From JBBTTS01 sp038064135 (GTDB lineage: Bacteria > Patescibacteriota > Saccharimonadia > Saccharimonadales > OMJO01), in assembly GCA_038064135.1 (NCBI GenBank), contig JBBTTS010000014.1:7829-71828 (forward strand): DNA of 64,000 bases. Reading direction: 5' to 3'. The number at the start of each line of letters is the position of its first letter. Positions within the stretch are counted from its first letter, which is position 1. A program made the translations under genes and the position numbers. The notes beneath the pieces were generated by a model. The model ran no database searches. It was given only the letters and a program-made list of their open reading frames with translations, and was not told the DNA's origin. Positions 59,720 to 64,000 of this stretch are shown here, piece by piece.

Positions 59720-62700
59720 GGTTCTATTGTCACATTTGCAGTTTTGTTACCATTACTGTCTATGGCATAAACTTCTTCACCCGCAATAGCTTCACCTACA
59801 CTTCCAGTACAATCGTCAGACGGTGTTCCTCCACAGATTTCAATATCCCCGATTTTTTTCTTAATTTTTACACTTGATCCAGTTCCTCCAGTCCAAACAA
59901 AAACTGGTTTATTTGAACCGTTAATTTCTGCTGAGGTAATTGCAAATCCAATAGTTGCACCACCGGTAATTGTGCCCATATGACTTGAAGAATAAAGTGC
60001 TCCATCAATAACTTCGGCCTCAATAGTTTTGTCTCCTATAAAATCAGGAATGTATTGCATACTAACCGAACCTGATGCGTCTATTGAGAATGATCCACCT
60101 GGAACAATTTGGCTATCAATTTTAAAGTTAACCGTACCTTTGAATTTTTCACTTGAAAGCGCGTGAGTGCCCTGAACAACTACTGCGGTTAGAGTATATC
60201 CACCCCCAGAGGAGCTAATGCTTAATGTAATGGTCGGTTTGACATCGTCACATTTGTGAACATCATCTTTTTCGCTGGTATTACTGCTTTGAGTGGCAAA
60301 TCTGTCACCACTTGCAAAGGTACTGGCATCGGCTTCATCGATTTCTTTTTTAGCCAGGTCTGGTGTACATTCAGTCGCAAGTTTACCAGATACTTGATCG
60401 ATTACCTTTTTACCACCTGTGCCTTTTTTGGGTTGTTTGTACCAGGAAGGATATAAGTCAGAAGCAGGACTTGGTTCGACCGAACCTATACCAACATGCT
60501 GCCTAACAATATAAGCCGGTAATGTCTGAACACCGGATGGTCGCTGACGTTCTTTAGCTGGGATGTTTTCGTGGGCTTTTTTCATCCAACCATCCCAAAT
60601 TGGTTGGGTCATGGTTTCCATGAACGATCTTGTGGCTACTCGTCGAGTGTGGTGACCAACCCAAACTCCAGCGGCGTATTTTGTAGAGTATCCCATCAGC
60701 CAGCCATCCTTACTGTCGTTGGTGGTGCCGGTTTTTAGGCTAAATTTCCAATCTTTATAACGATGAGATTTTCGACTAAAGTAGCTTGCGTTCGGATCAG
60801 ATAGTATGTCGGACACTATGTAGGCCGTATCTGGTCTGACGGCCTGTTCACCTTTACTGGGCTTAAATTCATCAACAGTTTTTCCACCAGCGTCCTCAAT
60901 TTTTAGAATGTATGTCATCGGAATATTTACGCCGTTTCGCGACAAACTAGCAAAAGCGTGCACATGCTCGTCTTGATACAAATATGCTCCGTCACCAATT
61001 GCCGACGAGCCATAGCATTGGTCCTCTTGCTCTTTGGTGGCAAACTGAACGTCTTCAACGTCTTTTTGGTAACATTTATACCCACCTCTTAGACCGAGTT
61101 TGTTTGTGGTTTCAATTGTTTTATCCACCCCAGCAATCAACATGGCTTTTACGGCCGGTACGTTTCGGGATCCGCCCAATCCATAGCGAAGCGTAACAGG
61201 ACCTGGGTAGCGAAAATCGTAATCCCATAAGCAGTTTCCGCCCTGCTTAGGTCGATTTTTATTGGTACAAGGGTAGCCATCTAAGGGTTCTTGGTTATCA
61301 TACAAAACCGAGCCAGCCCCAAAGTTATTATTATGCTCAATTAAAGAGGTGTAGTCATATGGCTTAAAACTTGATCCGGGAGGTAATCGCCAGTGAGCGT
61401 AGTTGTTTTGACCGAACTCTTTATTAAAGAAGTCGACTCCCCCAACTAGGGCGACAATTTGGCCGGTTTCGACGTCTTCGGCAGTAAAGGCTACGTTGTC
61501 AAATCCAGCCCTAGTAACGTTGCCAAATCCAGCCCTAACCTGTTCTTCGGCCAGGTTTTGCAAATTCATGTCCAAAGTTGTTGTTACCCGCCAGCCACCT
61601 CGCTTGACTGTTTCGGCGCCGTATTTATCCTGTAGTTGTTTTTTGGCTAACAACACAAAAAACGGTGCTTTTATACCGGCAAAATTAGTCGGCCTAGGCT
61701 TAACTTTAGCTAGTGTGTCAACTTTTGTGGCCTCATCGGCTTGAGCTTGGGTAATTATAGCTTGTTCTACCATCAACTTTAATATGTACTGCATGCGTCC
61801 TACCAACGCTGCTTTATCGAAATCTTCGCTATACCACGAATAAAATGCCGGTGACTTTGGGATAGACGCCAGCATCACCGCTTCATCCAAGGTTAAATCT
61901 TTGGCTGATTTCTGAAAATAATTACGCGAAGCTGCCTCTACACCATATTCAATTCCACCGTAAGGGGCGGTATTCAAGTAGCCAGTCAGTATCTCTTTTT
62001 TAGAATAACTTCGCTCTAATTCAACCGACAGAATAAGTTCTTTAACTTTTCTTGTATATGAACGATCGCGCGTCCAGTTGTTGGTAAGTTTTACTAACTG
62101 TTGAGTAATCGTAGACCCACCCTGGGTGCCGCCACTAGTGCCAAAAACGTTATTAATACCCGCGCGCAATATTCCACGAGTATCAAATCCACCGTGTTTA
62201 AAGAAATCTTTATCTTCTATGGCGATTGTGGCAGCTTTTATATGGGGTGAAATATCCTCATCTTTAACCGGAATACGTTTTACGCCGTCGACGTCTTCAT
62301 AAAGCAATGTTTTACCACTTTTATCATAGTACGAAATTGATCCACCGATGTTGTTGCCAGAGATATCGCGAAGGTTAGGCAAGTCTTTTCTAAAGTATGC
62401 AAACACACCAACTAAAAGTAAAAATCCGGCTAATGTTCCTATACCGGCAATCTTTAGTGCCATAACTGCACCTTCACGACTAAACCAGTACTTATAAAGT
62501 CTTTTAGGATGCATGCGGTAAAAAATGCGCTTAATTCGGCTTTTTGGCATGCCGGCCAACCTTAGGGCGCGCTTTCTGGCACGATCTTCGCGCTTGGCTT
62601 TAAGTTTCTCACTTAAATTTCTATGTAATTTAATAGTTTGGCCGCTCTTGGTTATGTAAGTGCTTTTAGATTGCCGAGGGCGGTTTTTTGCCGAGCCAAC

Positions 62701-62724
62701 CGACCCTCCGTTGGATTTTTTCAT
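59716..62724 (-). CDS. Class A penicillin-binding protein (PBP1A type)
   Basis: This 1002-residue protein has a very basic cytoplasmic N terminus (about 1-85), a membrane helix (about 88-112), a GT51 glycosyltransferase domain (AIEDKDFFKHGGFD with catalytic Glu, then GGSTITQQLVK), a transpeptidase domain with SSFK (Ser about 448), GSRN and KTGTTND (about 663), and a C-terminal Ig-like beta domain. It polymerises and cross-links peptidoglycan, showing that this organism builds its own wall. GAGGAG precedes the ATG. It shares TTAA with radA's end. Confidence 0.94.
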   Translation of the reverse strand: MKKSNGGSVGSAKNRPRQSKSTYITKSGQTIKLHRNLSEKLKAKREDRARKRALRLAGMPKSRIKRIFYRMHPKRLYKYWFSREGAVMALKIAGIGTLAGFLLLVGVFAYFRKDLPNLRDISGNNIGGSISYYDKSGKTLLYEDVDGVKRIPVKDEDISPHIKAATIAIEDKDFFKHGGFDTRGILRAGINNVFGTSGGTQGGSTITQQLVKLTNNWTRDRSYTRKVKELILSVELERSYSKKEILTGYLNTAPYGGIEYGVEAASRNYFQKSAKDLTLDEAVMLASIPKSPAFYSWYSEDFDKAALVGRMQYILKLMVEQAIITQAQADEATKVDTLAKVKPRPTNFAGIKAPFFVLLAKKQLQDKYGAETVKRGGWRVTTTLDMNLQNLAEEQVRAGFGNVTRAGFDNVAFTAEDVETGQIVALVGGVDFFNKEFGQNNYAHWRLPPGSSFKPYDYTSLIEHNNNFGAGSVLYDNQEPLDGYPCTNKNRPKQGGNCLWDYDFRYPGPVTLRYGLGGSRNVPAVKAMLIAGVDKTIETTNKLGLRGGYKCYQKDVEDVQFATKEQEDQCYGSSAIGDGAYLYQDEHVHAFASLSRNGVNIPMTYILKIEDAGGKTVDEFKPSKGEQAVRPDTAYIVSDILSDPNASYFSRKSHRYKDWKFSLKTGTTNDSKDGWLMGYSTKYAAGVWVGHHTRRVATRSFMETMTQPIWDGWMKKAHENIPAKERQRPSGVQTLPAYIVRQHVGIGSVEPSPASDLYPSWYKQPKKGTGGKKVIDQVSGKLATECTPDLAKKEIDEADASTFASGDRFATQSSNTSEKDDVHKCDDVKPTITLSISSSGGGYTLTAVVVQGTHALSSEKFKGTVNFKIDSQIVPGGSFSIDASGSVSMQYIPDFIGDKTIEAEVIDGALYSSSHMGTITGGATIGFAITSAEINGSNKPVFVWTGGTGSSVKIKKKIGDIEICGGTPSDDCTGSVGEAIAGEEVYAIDSNGNKTANVTIEP

Positions 62725-62857
62725 TTAAATAGCTAACTCCTCATAACAGATGTGAAAATTCTGATAATCTGTTTAAGTAAAGTATAGCAAAAGCACCAAT
62801 TACTGGCAAAGTGCTTGCCGCGTCTTTTCTTAGCTTTAAAGTGGCAATTACTTTCGC

Positions 62858-62863
62858 TATAAT
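62858..62863 (+). promoter_or_regulatory. tyrS -10 box
   Basis: Consensus TATAAT 12 nt before the tyrS ATG; the short leader has no clear Shine-Dalgarno sequence. Confidence 0.5.
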
Positions 62864-62875
62864 AGCAGTTGAATT

Positions 62876-64000
62876 ATGACGATTTCAGAAGATTTAAGCT
62901 GGCGAGGCCAAATCAAAGATAAAACCTTTGATAATCTAAATTGGCTAGACGATCCAAAAACATTTTATCTGGGTGTCGATTGTTCAAGCGACAGCTTAAC
63001 AATAGGTAATTTAGCAATTTTAATGGTTGCTAGGCGGCTAGCTAAGGCTGGCTGGAAAGCTATTTTGCTTGTTGGTGGTGCCACTAGCCTAATAGGTGAT
63101 CCGGGCGGAAAAGACGAAGAACGCGAACTGAAAAGTCGAGAGGAAATTGTTAAAAACGTGGCTGGCGTACAAAAGCAGGTTAAGCAGATTTTTGATGGAA
63201 TAGAATTTGTGGCTGTCGACAATTACGATTGGTTCAAAAACATCGGGTATTTAGATTTCTTGCGTGAAGTTGGCAAGAATTTCAGTATGACCGAACTAAT
63301 GCAGCGTGACTTCATTGTTTCAAGAATGGGAGATGGCGGCAACGGAATTAGTTATGCAGAATTTAGCTACAGCCTCATTCAAGGCTATGATTTTTGGCAT
63401 TTATTTAAAAACCACGGTGCAGTTTTACAAATAGGCGGTTCGGATCAGTGGGGGAACATGTTGTCAGGTGTACTATTGGTTCGAAAAAAGGAAAATGCCC
63501 AGGCACACGCCCTAAGTACCCCTCTAATCATTGATAAATCTACAGGCAAAAAATTTGGCAAAAGCGAAAATGGTGCAGTATGGTTGGACCCAAATAAAAC
63601 CAGCGTCTATCAGTTTTATCAATTCTGGCTCAATACAACCGACAAAGCCGCAGAAGAGCACTTAAAAATTTTCACTGAAATAAGCAAAGAAGAAGTCGAA
63701 TCTATCATTGAGCAGTTTAACGTCAATAAATCAGAACGCCTGGCCCAAAAAACCCTAGCCTATGAAGTTACCAAAATAGTCCACGGTAACCAACGGGCAG
63801 ACTCAATAAAAAAAGTTACGGAAGTACTGTTTGGTGGCGAGCAATACACCAGCCTTGATCAAGCCGATTTCGAAGAATTAAAAGGTGAACTACCTCTAGT
63901 TGAAGCCGAAAATAAAATAGATATCGTCGAAGCGCTGAATCGCAGTGGATTGGCTAGCAGCAACAGTGAGGCCAGACGCTTCTTAGGTGAAGGCGGAATT
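62876..64000 (+). CDS. tyrS: Tyrosyl-tRNA synthetase (3' truncated by window end)
   Basis: The frame runs from ATG 62876 to the last base (375 codons). It is a class I TyrRS: FYLGVDCSSDSLTIGNL at the nucleotide site, YSLIQGYDFWHLF and IGGSDQWGNM for tyrosine, KKFGKS as the KMSKS-like loop, and the beginning of the C-terminal S4-like RNA domain (RSGLASSNSEARRFLGEGG). Its HIGH signature reads TIGN: the second His to Asn is seen elsewhere in TyrRS, but Thr for the first His is unusual. Only the last part of the S4 domain is missing. Confidence 0.94.
   Translation, partial: MTISEDLSWRGQIKDKTFDNLNWLDDPKTFYLGVDCSSDSLTIGNLAILMVARRLAKAGWKAILLVGGATSLIGDPGGKDEERELKSREEIVKNVAGVQKQVKQIFDGIEFVAVDNYDWFKNIGYLDFLREVGKNFSMTELMQRDFIVSRMGDGGNGISYAEFSYSLIQGYDFWHLFKNHGAVLQIGGSDQWGNMLSGVLLVRKKENAQAHALSTPLIIDKSTGKKFGKSENGAVWLDPNKTSVYQFYQFWLNTTDKAAEEHLKIFTEISKEEVESIIEQFNVNKSERLAQKTLAYEVTKIVHGNQRADSIKKVTEVLFGGEQYTSLDQADFEELKGELPLVEAENKIDIVEALNRSGLASSNSEARRFLGEGGI

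Noticed and set aside
1..64000. Recoded TGA (as in Gracilibacteria or SR1)
   Set aside because: TGA ends pheS, gatC and other genes exactly at expected protein ends, and no protein is interrupted by in-frame TGA.
1..64000. CRISPR arrays, insertion sequences or prophage
   Set aside because: No spaced direct repeats, transposase, integrase or phage structural genes were found; the 19-bp junction repeats are irregularly spaced and lie at gene starts.

Overview
This 64-kb window is gene-dense, low-to-mid-GC bacterial DNA using the standard bacterial code: TGA ends several genes, for example pheS and gatC. The gene content suggests a member of the Patescibacteria (CPR), most likely Saccharibacteria (TM7). 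The reasons are the mix of core information genes with very few biosynthetic genes, many short membrane proteins, a split transketolase, a GatCAB amidotransferase, a type IV pilus ATPase and very tight packing. This placement is an inference from gene content; there is no rRNA gene here to confirm it. I see no transposase, prophage, CRISPR array or rRNA. A run of 10 N (32125-32134) marks an assembly gap inside a gene.

Layout. 1-4.6 kb: the end of a sensor kinase, a PAP2 phosphatase, a ZIP metal transporter, rmuC and a VKOR-family thiol oxidant. 4.6-7.5 kb (minus strand): a purine phosphoribosyltransferase, a GH63-like glycosidase, msrA and yajQ. 7.5-15.5 kb: an HD-domain protein, then a pheS-pheT operon carrying four extra small genes (DUF5674, an orphan, a cupin and an SDR) whose junctions repeat the same 19 bases, then a DUF2207 membrane protein. 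15.5-16.8 kb: the only long stretch without an ordinary gene. It holds two tRNA-like structured elements, a 50-residue zinc-ribbon protein with an exceptionally strong ribosome-binding site, and about 360 bp of stacked perfect helices; I could not assign these RNAs to a known family. 16.8-23.2 kb: an ABC exporter, an FKBP isomerase, a glutaredoxin, trxB with a MarR regulator, and a leftward cytochrome b5, GDPD and FAD-reductase group.

23.2-30.6 kb is a carbon-metabolism block: pyrophosphatase, gap, rpiB, rpe, two half-transketolases, class II aldolase and a PfkB kinase. Together these interconvert pentose and triose phosphates. 30.6-46 kb: a CDP-alcohol phosphotransferase, an interrupted hypothetical gene, a LOG-like protein, uvrB, an alpha/beta hydrolase, the gatCAB operon with an embedded membrane protein, three small membrane proteins, dnaE, a CAP-domain protein and a SpoU methyltransferase. 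46-64 kb: pilB, malic enzyme, rplS, yraN, pepN, nusA with an attenuator-like leader, clpC behind a CIRCE operator, a putative secreted zinc protein, radA, a class A penicillin-binding protein and the start of tyrS.

Two genome-wide habits stand out. About fifteen genes have a -10 box exactly 6-7 nt before the start codon, which implies leaderless mRNAs. Four convergent gene pairs share a 4-base sequence that encodes both stop codons.
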